The notes under the pieces are model-generated. The model did not search any database, was not told the origin of the DNA, and worked only from the letters and a program-made list of their open reading frames with translations. This document shows, piece by piece, positions 17,548-24,551 of a stretch of 64,000 bases of DNA. Position numbers and translations under genes: made by a program. Source of the DNA: QIJE01 sp048541835 (GTDB lineage Bacteria > SZUA-79 > Acidulodesulfobacterales > Acidulodesulfobacteraceae); the NCBI RefSeq assembly GCF_048541835.1, contig NZ_JBLEOY010000002.1, forward strand, positions 124,001-188,000, given 5' to 3'. Position 1 is the stretch's first letter, and every line of letters starts with the position of its first letter.

Positions 17548-19017
17548 GTGTCAAATAATAGTTCTTGCAGTGTTGGGGCCATGCAGGCTCCTAAAATTAA
17601 AAAGTTTCCGGTGGGCTTGATAACATTAGTGGTTTTAAGCATCATCGGCTCGGTAATGATGTATGACATTCACCATGTGTTTATATATCTTCTCGCTTAT
17701 TACTGGTTTGGGTTAATATTCGGATTATTTCTTCAATACGGCCATTTTTGCATGGCGTCCGCTGTTCGCGACATATTCGCCGTTAAAGTCGTGAGAGTTG
17801 CTGCGGGGCTGATGATCGCTATAATAGTTTACGGTATCATTTCGGCAATAGTTACTGGATTCGACTTTCTTACTTTTTCGCCTAATCCATTCGCCGTCAG
17901 CGAATTAATCGGCGGGGCGATATTCGGGTTTGGTATTGTTTTTGCCGGGGGTTGTTCATCGGGTACGCTATACAAATCCGGAGAAGGGAACATGACTTCG
18001 TGGATAGTCCTTTTCAATTTGGCATTGTCGCAGATCGTGTTCGCGGCAACCAGTTTTGGTTTTTTGAATTATTTTATTCCTAAAGCATGGAAGGTGGCCG
18101 CTATTCAACAGGGAATACCCAAGGAATATTTACACACCTGGTACGACTACTTTATGGCCGGTTATGTTTTTACGCATAAAGGCTATACGATAGCGGATCT
18201 ACTCAATTTTCACAATATATGGGCAAATGTTTTTATCAGCAATACTTTTATTAACGTTTTTATCCCGTGTGTAATTATTCTTATCGTAATATATTATTTG
18301 TATCATAGAAAACATTACATACATGAGAACAAATTTACGTCAAAAAATATAGGGTTTAAGAATGAGTTAAAAGGAATGTGGTCAATGCTCGTACAGGCTA
18401 AAAAGACCGTGTATGGCGGTATCGGTCTTGGAGTTTTTGCGGGACTCAATATGTTTGTGCTGAGCGATCTTCGCAAAGTATATCATTTTGTAAATTTTGG
18501 GCAGGTACTTGAGAGATTAGGTTATACCCATGGAATAGCACTTCAAGGCGTATTTGACCCGGGTTACTGGTATATTGCAACTCAGGAGGCTCAAGGACTG
18601 GCATGGGTGTTTCAAAAATTAGGGTGGAATTTGATGAATAACATGACCTTCGGTTTTGTAAACGGAATTCCAAACCCCTTGCTTAACCCCCCTCTGTTAA
18701 TGTCTTTCGGAACGATTATCGGTGCGGCCATCATGGCGATTTCCTTTAAAGAATTCAGCTGGAAAATTCCAAATCTCGAAACAATCGCTTTTGCAACATT
18801 TGGCGGTTGGTTCATGGGCATCGGTGTGAGAATAGGGTTAGGATGTAATATCGGAGCATTCTTTGTTCCCGTCGTTAACGGAGACCCAAGCGGCTGGCTT
18901 TATTTTGTCGGTATGATAATAGGAAGTTATTTTGCGGTTAAAGTAATCGGTAAATGGATTAATTATAAGAGCGCCAAAGAGTTGAAAGAGTTGGATAATA
19001 TAGAAGGTTTTATGTAA
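17548..19017 (+). CDS. YeeE/YedE-family sulfur-compound transporter
   Basis: A 489-residue polytopic membrane protein with about ten or more helices. Two YeeE/YedE repeats are visible, with the Cys-containing signatures QYGHFCMASAVRDIF and FGIVFAGGCSSGTLYKSGEGN in the first half and GIGVRIGLGCNIGAFF in the second. The family includes the thiosulfate importer TsuA, and relatives next to TusA-like genes have been linked to selenium. Here a TusA pair follows directly, so uptake of thiosulfate or another sulfane-sulfur donor coupled to TusA is the likely role. The start is GTG with GGGAGGG 8 bases upstream. Confidence 0.88.
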   Translation: MSNNSSCSVGAMQAPKIKKFPVGLITLVVLSIIGSVMMYDIHHVFIYLLAYYWFGLIFGLFLQYGHFCMASAVRDIFAVKVVRVAAGLMIAIIVYGIISAIVTGFDFLTFSPNPFAVSELIGGAIFGFGIVFAGGCSSGTLYKSGEGNMTSWIVLFNLALSQIVFAATSFGFLNYFIPKAWKVAAIQQGIPKEYLHTWYDYFMAGYVFTHKGYTIADLLNFHNIWANVFISNTFINVFIPCVIILIVIYYLYHRKHYIHENKFTSKNIGFKNELKGMWSMLVQAKKTVYGGIGLGVFAGLNMFVLSDLRKVYHFVNFGQVLERLGYTHGIALQGVFDPGYWYIATQEAQGLAWVFQKLGWNLMNNMTFGFVNGIPNPLLNPPLLMSFGTIIGAAIMAISFKEFSWKIPNLETIAFATFGGWFMGIGVRIGLGCNIGAFFVPVVNGDPSGWLYFVGMIIGSYFAVKVIGKWINYKSAKELKELDNIEGFM

Positions 19018-19041
19018 TTATGCAACGGTGAGATAAAAATT

Positions 19042-19302
19042 ATGAGCGAGGTCTTACGAAAACAATCCGAATATGTTTATGTGCTTGATTGCAGAAAGAT
19101 GAGCGAAAAAAGAACGCAGGTATATGTTAAAAATGCGATAGGTAAACTCAAAGGCGGATTTCATTTAAAGGTGGTGGTAAAAGGCCCGTCGTGTGACGAG
19201 TGTTTCGGTATTACGGGATTGTGCGAAGTCGAAAAAAAATGTGAATTACTAAGCGTTACCGACGAGAAAGGAATATATACATACGAGATTCTCAAGGAAT
19301 AA
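19042..19302 (+). CDS. TusA-fold protein without the catalytic Cys-Pro
   Basis: An 86-residue protein that aligns without gaps to the canonical TusA in the next gene: LD at 15-16, then EKRT at 22-25 where TusA has Cys-Pro-x-Pro, then VKNAIGKLKGGFHLKVVVKGPS matching the TusA helix and second strand. The persulfide-carrying Cys is therefore replaced by Glu22. Four other Cys (52, 55, 62, 67) in CDECFGITGLCEVEKKC have no TusA counterpart and might bind metal or sulfur. GGTGAG precedes the ATG. It may be a partner or regulator of the YeeE-TusA route. The fold call rests on my own alignment. Confidence 0.6.
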   Translation: MSEVLRKQSEYVYVLDCRKMSEKRTQVYVKNAIGKLKGGFHLKVVVKGPSCDECFGITGLCEVEKKCELLSVTDEKGIYTYEILKE

Positions 19303-19344
19303 GTAAGGAATAAAACTAAATTAAAAGGGGGGATATAAACTATT

Positions 19345-19593
19345 ATGGCGGTAAAATTCGAAAAAATAGACGATAACAACTATGTGTTAGATGTTACGGG
19401 TTATGTTTGTCCCGTTCCTCAAATGTATGCTAAAAAAGTTTTAGAAAAGATAAACAAGGGTGATCATGTAAATATTAAAATAAGCAATCCCTCCTCTCAC
19501 GAGAGCATACTGCAAATGTGCAAAAACGAAGATCATTCCGTCGCAAATGAGATATTGGAGAAGGGCATTTATATTATTGAGGTCGTAAAGTGA
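19345..19593 (+). CDS. TusA-family sulfur carrier
   Basis: An 82-residue cytosolic sulfur-relay protein. VLDVTGYVCPVPQMYAKKVLEKI has the CPxP motif with the persulfide-forming Cys22, and a second strand and helix follow (VNIKISNPSSHESILQM). It probably accepts sulfane sulfur brought in through the upstream YeeE transporter and passes it to the DsrE-like proteins encoded next. A strong GGGGGG-type ribosome site precedes the ATG. The family also serves tRNA thiolation and molybdenum-cofactor pathways, but the context favours sulfur metabolism. Confidence 0.88.
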   Translation: MAVKFEKIDDNNYVLDVTGYVCPVPQMYAKKVLEKINKGDHVNIKISNPSSHESILQMCKNEDHSVANEILEKGIYIIEVVK

Positions 19594-19633
19594 GAATATC
19601 ACGAATTTTGCATTATAATATGGGGGGTTCCAT

Positions 19634-19942
19634 ATGCACATCGGCGTAGTAATAACCGACGATAGATATATGAATAACGCGATAAACTTATTAAAAACAG
19701 CATCTTTAAAGGGTTTTGAGACTGAATGTTTTTTGACGGACAGGGGTATTTTGCTGTTGAACTCTGCTGATTTTATCGATTTAATAGATCAGATTTATTG
19801 CAAAGTTTCAATTTGCGAACATTCTATTGATAGGTTGGGGGAAACTAAAAATATCGAAAAATTCAAAGATAAGACGGTCATAGGCGGACAATATCAGGAT
19901 GCCGAATTGGTTAACCGCTCAGATAAGGTAATCGTATTTTAA
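19634..19942 (+). CDS. DsrE-like protein
   Basis: A 102-residue protein of the DsrE/peroxiredoxin-like group, with no signal peptide. Seen are a first strand HIGVVITDDRY, a helix NNAINLLKTASLKGFETECFLTDRGILLL, and a Cys pair in YCKVSICEHSIDRLG that fits the family's active-site loop. It follows tusA by 40 bases with a G-rich ribosome site. It is a likely sulfur acceptor in the relay that starts with YeeE and TusA; the direction of transfer is not known. Confidence 0.65.
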   Translation: MHIGVVITDDRYMNNAINLLKTASLKGFETECFLTDRGILLLNSADFIDLIDQIYCKVSICEHSIDRLGETKNIEKFKDKTVIGGQYQDAELVNRSDKVIVF

Positions 19943-19978
19943 ATTCATATAATTCTACGATAAAACTAAGGATAAATT

Positions 19979-20248
19979 ATGGAAAATAAAGAGCCGAAAC
20001 ATATATTGGTAATATCGCAATTTAAAAAATACGAAGGGTTGAGAATGGCGAACGGTTTAATGTTATTGGACGACAGAGTAAGGGTAGTTGTCATTGGTGA
20101 TTTGGAAAAAAACGAAAATATAAATATTCAGCTTGAGACTATCGAGTTCTGTGAAATCCCCTTGCAATACGTAAATCCCGATAGTGATTCTGATTTAAAT
20201 AATTTAACCGATGAAGTACAAAATGCGGATGTGGTGTATATATTATGA
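19979..20248 (+). CDS. Small DsrE/DsrF-like protein
   Basis: An 89-residue protein. ILVISQFKKYEGLRMANGLMLLDDRVRVVVIGD has the strand-helix-strand of the DsrE/F fold, and the C-terminal NADVVYIL resembles the last strand. One Cys is present (ETIEFCEIP, about residue 59). Identification is by pattern only. It overlaps the next gene by 4 bases (ATGA), and AAGGA precedes the ATG. It may be one subunit of a hetero-oligomer with its neighbours, as DsrEFH are. Confidence 0.5.
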   Translation: MENKEPKHILVISQFKKYEGLRMANGLMLLDDRVRVVVIGDLEKNENINIQLETIEFCEIPLQYVNPDSDSDLNNLTDEVQNADVVYIL

Positions 20249-20436
20249 GTAAAAAATTTTTGTTTTTATATGTTGATAGTCCAGAGATTGAGAGAGATAA
20301 TGTCATGCATAAGGTTGCCGAAAATTTAAAAAAAAGAGGTTTGGAAGTTAAAGAGATTATAAAAAATAATGACGAAAGTATGATTTTAGATGAGATTTTA
20401 TGGAGCGACGTTCCTATCGTTGTTAAAGGTTTGTGA
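20245..20436 (+). CDS. Small unidentified protein of the sulfur operon
   Basis: A 63-residue protein beginning KKFLFLYVDSPEIERDNVMHKVAENLKKRGLEVKEII, which suggests an alpha/beta fold with two strands and a helix, and ending VPIVVKGL. It has no Cys, so it is not a sulfur carrier itself. I do not recognise a family. By position, directly coupled to the DsrE/F-like gene through a 4-base overlap, it could stand where DsrH/TusB does, but the sequence does not show the TusB motif. Confidence 0.5.
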   Translation: MSKKFLFLYVDSPEIERDNVMHKVAENLKKRGLEVKEIIKNNDESMILDEILWSDVPIVVKGL

Positions 20437-20488
20437 GAGCGTTAACGTAAGTAATTGAACTTAATTTTTAATTCAGGAGAAAAGTGAC

Positions 20489-21439
20489 ATGAAAAAGTTA
20501 AAAATTTTAATAATTGCCTTTGCGGTAATGTTTTTATGGGTGGGTAGCATTTACGCCCTTAATGTTCCGAAGAATCATTTAGTCTCGCCGCACTGGGTTT
20601 ATAACCATATACATAATAAGAATATGGTTATAGTAGATATAAGGGCTCCAAAAGCCTATGCATCCGGACATATCCCCGGGGCGGTAGACATACCGTTTCC
20701 TTCTATAATGCAGGATTATGTTGGTATCAAGGTTCTCGGAAATATTGCAAGTCCGCAAAGAATGACTGATATTTATAGGCATGCCGGTATAACCGATCGC
20801 AGCATAATCGTTTTCACCGGGGGCGGCTTATCCGAATTTCCGCTCGGTTACAGCAGTGAAACCAGGGCGCTATGGACGGCGTGGTTTTACGGATTAAGAA
20901 ACACGGCGATATTAAACGGAGGATTAGCAAGGTGGATGTACGACAAGCTGCCTATTACCGTTAAACCTTCGCATCCTACGGAAAGTAATTTTAAAATCGC
21001 CGATATTAATTTGCATTCGCGTGCTCCGTATCAACGCATATGGAAATATTTAGAGACCAACGATGCCGTTTTGATAGATGCCCGCCCCTCGGCATGGTAT
21101 GAGGGGATAGACCACGATAAGAGGTTCGTGAAGCACGGACACATACCTGGGGCAATCAATGTTCCGTTTAAAAGGTTTGAAAAAATGAATAAAGCAGGTT
21201 ATTATGAATTTGTAACTCCTGCGGAAGCAAGGGCTGTGATGATAAAGGCAGGGGTAAGTTTTAGAAAGCCGGTAATTACCTATTGTAATACGGGATACTG
21301 GGCGAGCCTTGACTGGTTTGTAACTAAATTTTTGATCGGCAAAAACGATGTAGCCGACTATAACGGTTCATGGACGCAATATTCCAGGCTTCCCAACGCT
21401 CCCATAGTTGATTTACATATACATAATTATAAAAAATAA
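20489..21439 (+). CDS. Exported tandem-domain rhodanese (thiosulfate sulfurtransferase)
   Basis: A 316-residue protein with a signal peptide (KKLKILIIAFAVMFLWVGSIYA). The N-terminal rhodanese domain (about 33-155) has DIRAPKAYASGHIPGAVDIPF but its active loop reads VFTGGGLSEFPLG with no Cys, as usual for the inactive half. The C-terminal domain (about 180-300) has DARPSAWYEG, GHIPGAINVPF and the loop TYCNTGYWAS with Cys266. It should move sulfane sulfur from thiosulfate or polysulfide in the periplasm. CAGGAG precedes the ATG. Confidence 0.88.
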   Translation: MKKLKILIIAFAVMFLWVGSIYALNVPKNHLVSPHWVYNHIHNKNMVIVDIRAPKAYASGHIPGAVDIPFPSIMQDYVGIKVLGNIASPQRMTDIYRHAGITDRSIIVFTGGGLSEFPLGYSSETRALWTAWFYGLRNTAILNGGLARWMYDKLPITVKPSHPTESNFKIADINLHSRAPYQRIWKYLETNDAVLIDARPSAWYEGIDHDKRFVKHGHIPGAINVPFKRFEKMNKAGYYEFVTPAEARAVMIKAGVSFRKPVITYCNTGYWASLDWFVTKFLIGKNDVADYNGSWTQYSRLPNAPIVDLHIHNYKK

Positions 21440-21457
21440 ATAAGAGGGCAAAACCGT

Positions 21458-21991
21458 ATGAAAAAGATTTTTTTGACCGCATTTTTGTTTTTGGCAGTAT
21501 TTTTAGGTTTTAATATCAGCGGAGCGAATGCAAGTATGCCTACTAATGCATGTGCTATGAGCAAAACAAAAAAAACGCGGAATATGAAGAGATTTTTTAG
21601 GATGCATTCGTTAAACTTTAGATTTAATTTCTACATATTTCATCCGGGTCCTTTTTGGGTTTACAAGAATGCCAAGGTTTTAAAGTTAACGCCGGTGCAA
21701 GTTTTGCAGGAGAAGATGCTTGCAAAGGAGATGATGAATGATACGAAACAAGGCATCAAGACACTTAAGAAGGCGATACTCGGGTATAGAACCGCGTCTA
21801 TGCAGAAAAATCCAAGTATAAAAGAATCAATAAGCCGCGTCAAAGCAGTAGGAGAGGCAGAAACATATCTCGGATACGTGATGATACCCTCCCATATTAA
21901 AGCATATAGATTGCTTGACCCGTCTCAAAGGATGATGTATTTAAAACTTGCAAAAATTAAGGCGGCAAAAATGCGGAAAATGATTCATTGA
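21458..21991 (+). CDS. Exported helical CpxP/Spy-like protein
   Basis: A 177-residue protein with a signal peptide (KKIFLTAFLFLAVFLGFNISGANA). The mature part is mostly helical and Met/Lys-rich, with LKLTPVQVLQEKMLAKEMMNDTK, an LTxxQ-type motif as in CpxP/Spy/ZraP periplasmic proteins. Last gene of the sulfur operon, 18 bases after the rhodanese, before a strong terminator. It may be a periplasmic chaperone or metal-stress protein. The family match is weak, resting mainly on the LTxxQ segment and helical content. Confidence 0.55.
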   Translation: MKKIFLTAFLFLAVFLGFNISGANASMPTNACAMSKTKKTRNMKRFFRMHSLNFRFNFYIFHPGPFWVYKNAKVLKLTPVQVLQEKMLAKEMMNDTKQGIKTLKKAILGYRTASMQKNPSIKESISRVKAVGEAETYLGYVMIPSHIKAYRLLDPSQRMMYLKLAKIKAAKMRKMIH

Positions 21992-22001
21992 AAAATAAAG
22001 G

Positions 22002-22037
22002 TAAAGAGGGGGATTAGTTAATACGCCCCCTCTTTTA
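22002..22037. terminator. Bidirectional terminator between convergent operons
   Basis: AAAGAGGGGG (22003-22012) pairs with CCCCCTCTTT (22026-22035) around a 13-base loop, with T-rich sequence on both sides. It ends the plus-strand sulfur operon and, read the other way, the cytochrome gene whose stop codon it touches. Confidence 0.8.
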
Positions 22038-23375
22038 TCGAAGAGGTATTCTTACCCGTTTTCTCCAGAGTAAATATTTACTGCCCTTGTCCTCTTTTAA
22101 TGCCTTCAAAAAAATAATCCTTATGATTTTAGGCAACTGTTTCATCTTTAAGTATGCCTCGAAGAACCGCGTATAGTGAGATTCCGGTTTAACGGTGATC
22201 CATGCCTTTAAATATTTAGAGCCGTTAAGCAATGGATAATCATATATCAACATACCGGTTTGAAAAGGTTTTAACCGTGTGTCGAAATATTGTTTTTTTA
22301 AATTTAAACTTACACTCCAGCCTATTACATAATGTTTGACCGATTTACCTATAATGTTTCCGTCTACTTTCTCCTGCGCTATATTTAAAATTACCTTGGG
22401 CGTAGTATATGTGGGAAAATCATGTCCCACCCCGGAATTTGTTATGCTCAAAATCGTATTTACTCTGCCTGAATAAATTTTAACCCTTGTAAGACGTATG
22501 GTTATAGCTTTTAATATGAAATCTTTGTTGTAAATACTTTTAAAAGCCATTGAACCGCGCGGAGTATGACAAGTCTCACATGAAATACCTTTTTTTGCAT
22601 AGATACTCTTTTTCCATTCGTAGTAGGTATTTTCGAATAATTTTCCCTTAAGCCTTCTATTATCCTGGGGAAGTTGATGACATTTTATGCAAAAGTAGGA
22701 ACTTAAAAAGGCTTTAGAGGAAACAAATCCCCTGTGGGCAATCTTTCCTTCTTTAACATATTTTGCGACCGGAGGACCGAATCTGCGTAAGTATCTGACG
22801 TGGCAGGAAGAGCAGCTAACACTTGAGGCGCCGTTTTCCATTGGTATTTTTAAGGCATTCAGCGCTATAACCTTTGCCCTTTCTTCTTTCGTGCCGTTTT
22901 GCAGAATTTTCTTTTCTTTTGCACTCGGTCCTTTATATTCGGCAGGGTGCAGCACGTAATATCCGGCAACCGGCGAATGGCAGCTCAGGCAGCTAAGTAC
23001 CCACGGTCTCCAGTGTTTTGATGTCATCTTTTTCAATAAAAGCTGTCCTATTACGCCGGCATCCATTGAATGTGCCATTCTTGATTTTTTCCATTCCGTA
23101 TATTGTCTATAATGGCACGCCATGCAGGAAGAAGATGAAAGAGATTTTTGAATCTTCGGCCGGATAGGGAGCGGGTTCCCTTCATTAATAGGGGTTTTCC
23201 AATATGCGTCTAAAAATTTATGCGTGTTTTTATTTTTGGAAAGATTTTTTAAATATGAATATTTTTTATTAACCTTATTGGTTTTTGTTTTTGCACAGGC
23301 TGTTAGAGCAAAAAAGGAAACAAGCAGGACTAAAACTAAGGCTATCGGCAGATATAATTTTTTTTCTTTATGCAT
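22035..23375 (-). CDS. Pentaheme c-type cytochrome lipoprotein
   Basis: A 446-residue protein with a lipoprotein signal peptide (ALTAC, lipidated Cys27). Five CxxCH motifs are at about C84, C129, C188, C229 and C266, in a cytochrome c-554-like arrangement. The C-terminal 170 residues have no heme motif and look like a beta-rich domain (ILSITNSGVGHDFPTYTTPKVILNI). The GxGHDFP segment occurs in other multiheme cytochromes of this kind. It probably sits in the periplasm or outer membrane. The substrate is unknown; sulfur compounds are plausible from context. It is followed by a TetR gene upstream on the same strand. Confidence 0.85.
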   Translation of the reverse strand: MHKEKKLYLPIALVLVLLVSFFALTACAKTKTNKVNKKYSYLKNLSKNKNTHKFLDAYWKTPINEGNPLPIRPKIQKSLSSSSCMACHYRQYTEWKKSRMAHSMDAGVIGQLLLKKMTSKHWRPWVLSCLSCHSPVAGYYVLHPAEYKGPSAKEKKILQNGTKEERAKVIALNALKIPMENGASSVSCSSCHVRYLRRFGPPVAKYVKEGKIAHRGFVSSKAFLSSYFCIKCHQLPQDNRRLKGKLFENTYYEWKKSIYAKKGISCETCHTPRGSMAFKSIYNKDFILKAITIRLTRVKIYSGRVNTILSITNSGVGHDFPTYTTPKVILNIAQEKVDGNIIGKSVKHYVIGWSVSLNLKKQYFDTRLKPFQTGMLIYDYPLLNGSKYLKAWITVKPESHYTRFFEAYLKMKQLPKIIRIIFLKALKEDKGSKYLLWRKRVRIPLR

Positions 23376-23393
23376 AAAAATAAGATGAAAAAA

Positions 23394-23987
23394 TTAGTTG
23401 TCGGAAATAGATTTCAAATAGTTTATCATAGAATCGAAACAATTCCTTAATTTTTTCTTATCATGAGAGGATTTTGCCGCAAGAATGCATCCCTCCATTG
23501 AGGCTACCAAAAAATCGGCTACCTTCTCCGGATTGAAGTTAGCATTTAAAATCCCAAGCCTCAATGATTTATCTAAGGCTTTTCTAATATAAGACGACCA
23601 CATTTTAAGGATGGAATCGGTCTTTTTGGAAAATTCAATATCTACTGAAGAAAATTCTACGATAAGATTGCCCAAAGGGCATCCGGTGGATGAATAATGA
23701 TTACCTTTTTTATCGTAAGACATATTAATTTTTTTTATTATATTTTTAACCGGGTCCTCGCCTTTATGAACATTGCGCCAAACCGTAAGAAATTCCTCTT
23801 TTATTATTTCATCGATAATCGCCTTCGCAATATCTCTTTTTGATGCAAAATAGTAGTAAAAGGAGCCCTTAGATACACCTGCTTCATTTAAAATATCGTC
23901 TATCGTAGTACCCTTGTATCCTTTGTTTAGTATAAGGAGATAACTTTTTTTTATTATTCTGTTCCTTATGCTGTCGTTATTGGCCAT
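23394..23987 (-). CDS. TetR/AcrR-family transcriptional regulator
   Basis: A 197-residue regulator. The N-terminal helix-turn-helix is clear: YLLILNKGYKGTTIDDILNEAGVSKGSFYYYFASKRDIAKAII. The C-terminal ligand domain includes a CPLGNLIVEFS segment typical of the AcrR/TetR_C group. I chose the ATG at 23987; the frame is open to 24017. It lies 18 bases upstream of the pentaheme cytochrome gene on the same strand, so they are probably one transcript. A perfect AT-rich inverted repeat 57 bases upstream of this start is a candidate site for autoregulation and for control of the divergent porin. Confidence 0.85.
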   Translation of the reverse strand: MANNDSIRNRIIKKSYLLILNKGYKGTTIDDILNEAGVSKGSFYYYFASKRDIAKAIIDEIIKEEFLTVWRNVHKGEDPVKNIIKKINMSYDKKGNHYSSTGCPLGNLIVEFSSVDIEFSKKTDSILKMWSSYIRKALDKSLRLGILNANFNPEKVADFLVASMEGCILAAKSSHDKKKLRNCFDSMINYLKSISDN

Positions 23988-24043
23988 AATCAATATACCA
24001 AAATTTAGGATGTTCAAAATTTTGCATTAATCTGATATATTAA

Positions 24044-24071
24044 AATAATATTTAATACATTAAATATTATT
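24044..24071. promoter_or_regulatory. Perfect inverted repeat, candidate TetR operator
   Basis: Two 13-base arms (24044-24056 and 24059-24071), exact reverse complements, around a 2-base AC centre. Position between the TetR gene and the divergent porin gene fits a TetR operator. The AT-only arms make chance more likely than usual, but a perfect 13-base arm is still uncommon. Confidence 0.5.
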
Positions 24072-24108
24072 AAATCAAACTTTTTTGTTTTTGTAAATAT
24101 AAATATGT

Positions 24109-24143
24109 GAATCTTTGTTTGCAACCGGTGTGAACAAAGATTC
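24109..24143. other. Strong hairpin in the TetR-porin gap
   Basis: GAATCTTTGTT (24109-24119) and AACAAAGATTC (24133-24143) are exact complements around a 13-base loop. There is no following T run, so it is not a standard terminator. It could be an operator or an RNA structure. The rest of the 560-base gap (23988-24551) holds no supported gene. Confidence 0.4.
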
Positions 24144-24377
24144 CAATAAATGTTACCCGAAACCGAAAAATATAAATCCCTGTTAAGTCTCTATATGTCT
24201 TATTAAAAACGTTAATAGCTCTATTTTACTATAAGATCTGATAAATTTCTTACGAAGAGGCTCCTGTCCGTTACAATTTCGTTATTAGCGGCATGTTTTT
24301 TGCAAACATCTAAGGTTGTCAAGGAATTATTATGCAGAGACATAAGGGAATATCGGTATATTAGAATATTTGAATAG

Positions 24378-24393
24378 TTTAATATGTATTAAA
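24378..24393. promoter_or_regulatory. AT-rich inverted repeat upstream of the porin promoter
   Basis: TTTAATA and TATTAAA around TG, 32 bases before the -35 of the porin promoter. Its half-site TTTAAT is also in the core of the larger palindrome at 24044-24071, but the spacing differs by two bases, so a shared regulator is only a possibility. Confidence 0.3.
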
Positions 24394-24425
24394 ATAAAAT
24401 TTTTATAAAAAATGAATAATTTTTC

Positions 24426-24453
24426 TTGACAATAGCGTTTAATGTATGATAAT
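24426..24453 (+). promoter_or_regulatory. Sigma-70-type promoter of the porin gene
   Basis: TTGACA (24426-24431), 16 bases, GATAAT (24448-24453). The predicted transcript start near 24460 leaves a leader of about 90 bases before the ATG at 24552. Confidence 0.6.
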
Positions 24454-24551
24454 TTTTAACTTAAAGTTCATGATTTAGAGAGTAGGGATATCAATTATCT
24501 GAGTCAGAGTTTTTAACTTTCAGAAAAATTTAATTTAATATGGAGGTAAAG

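Noticed and set aside
20579..20782. Minus-strand ORF within the rhodanese gene
   Set aside because: Antisense to a well-supported gene with no own signals.
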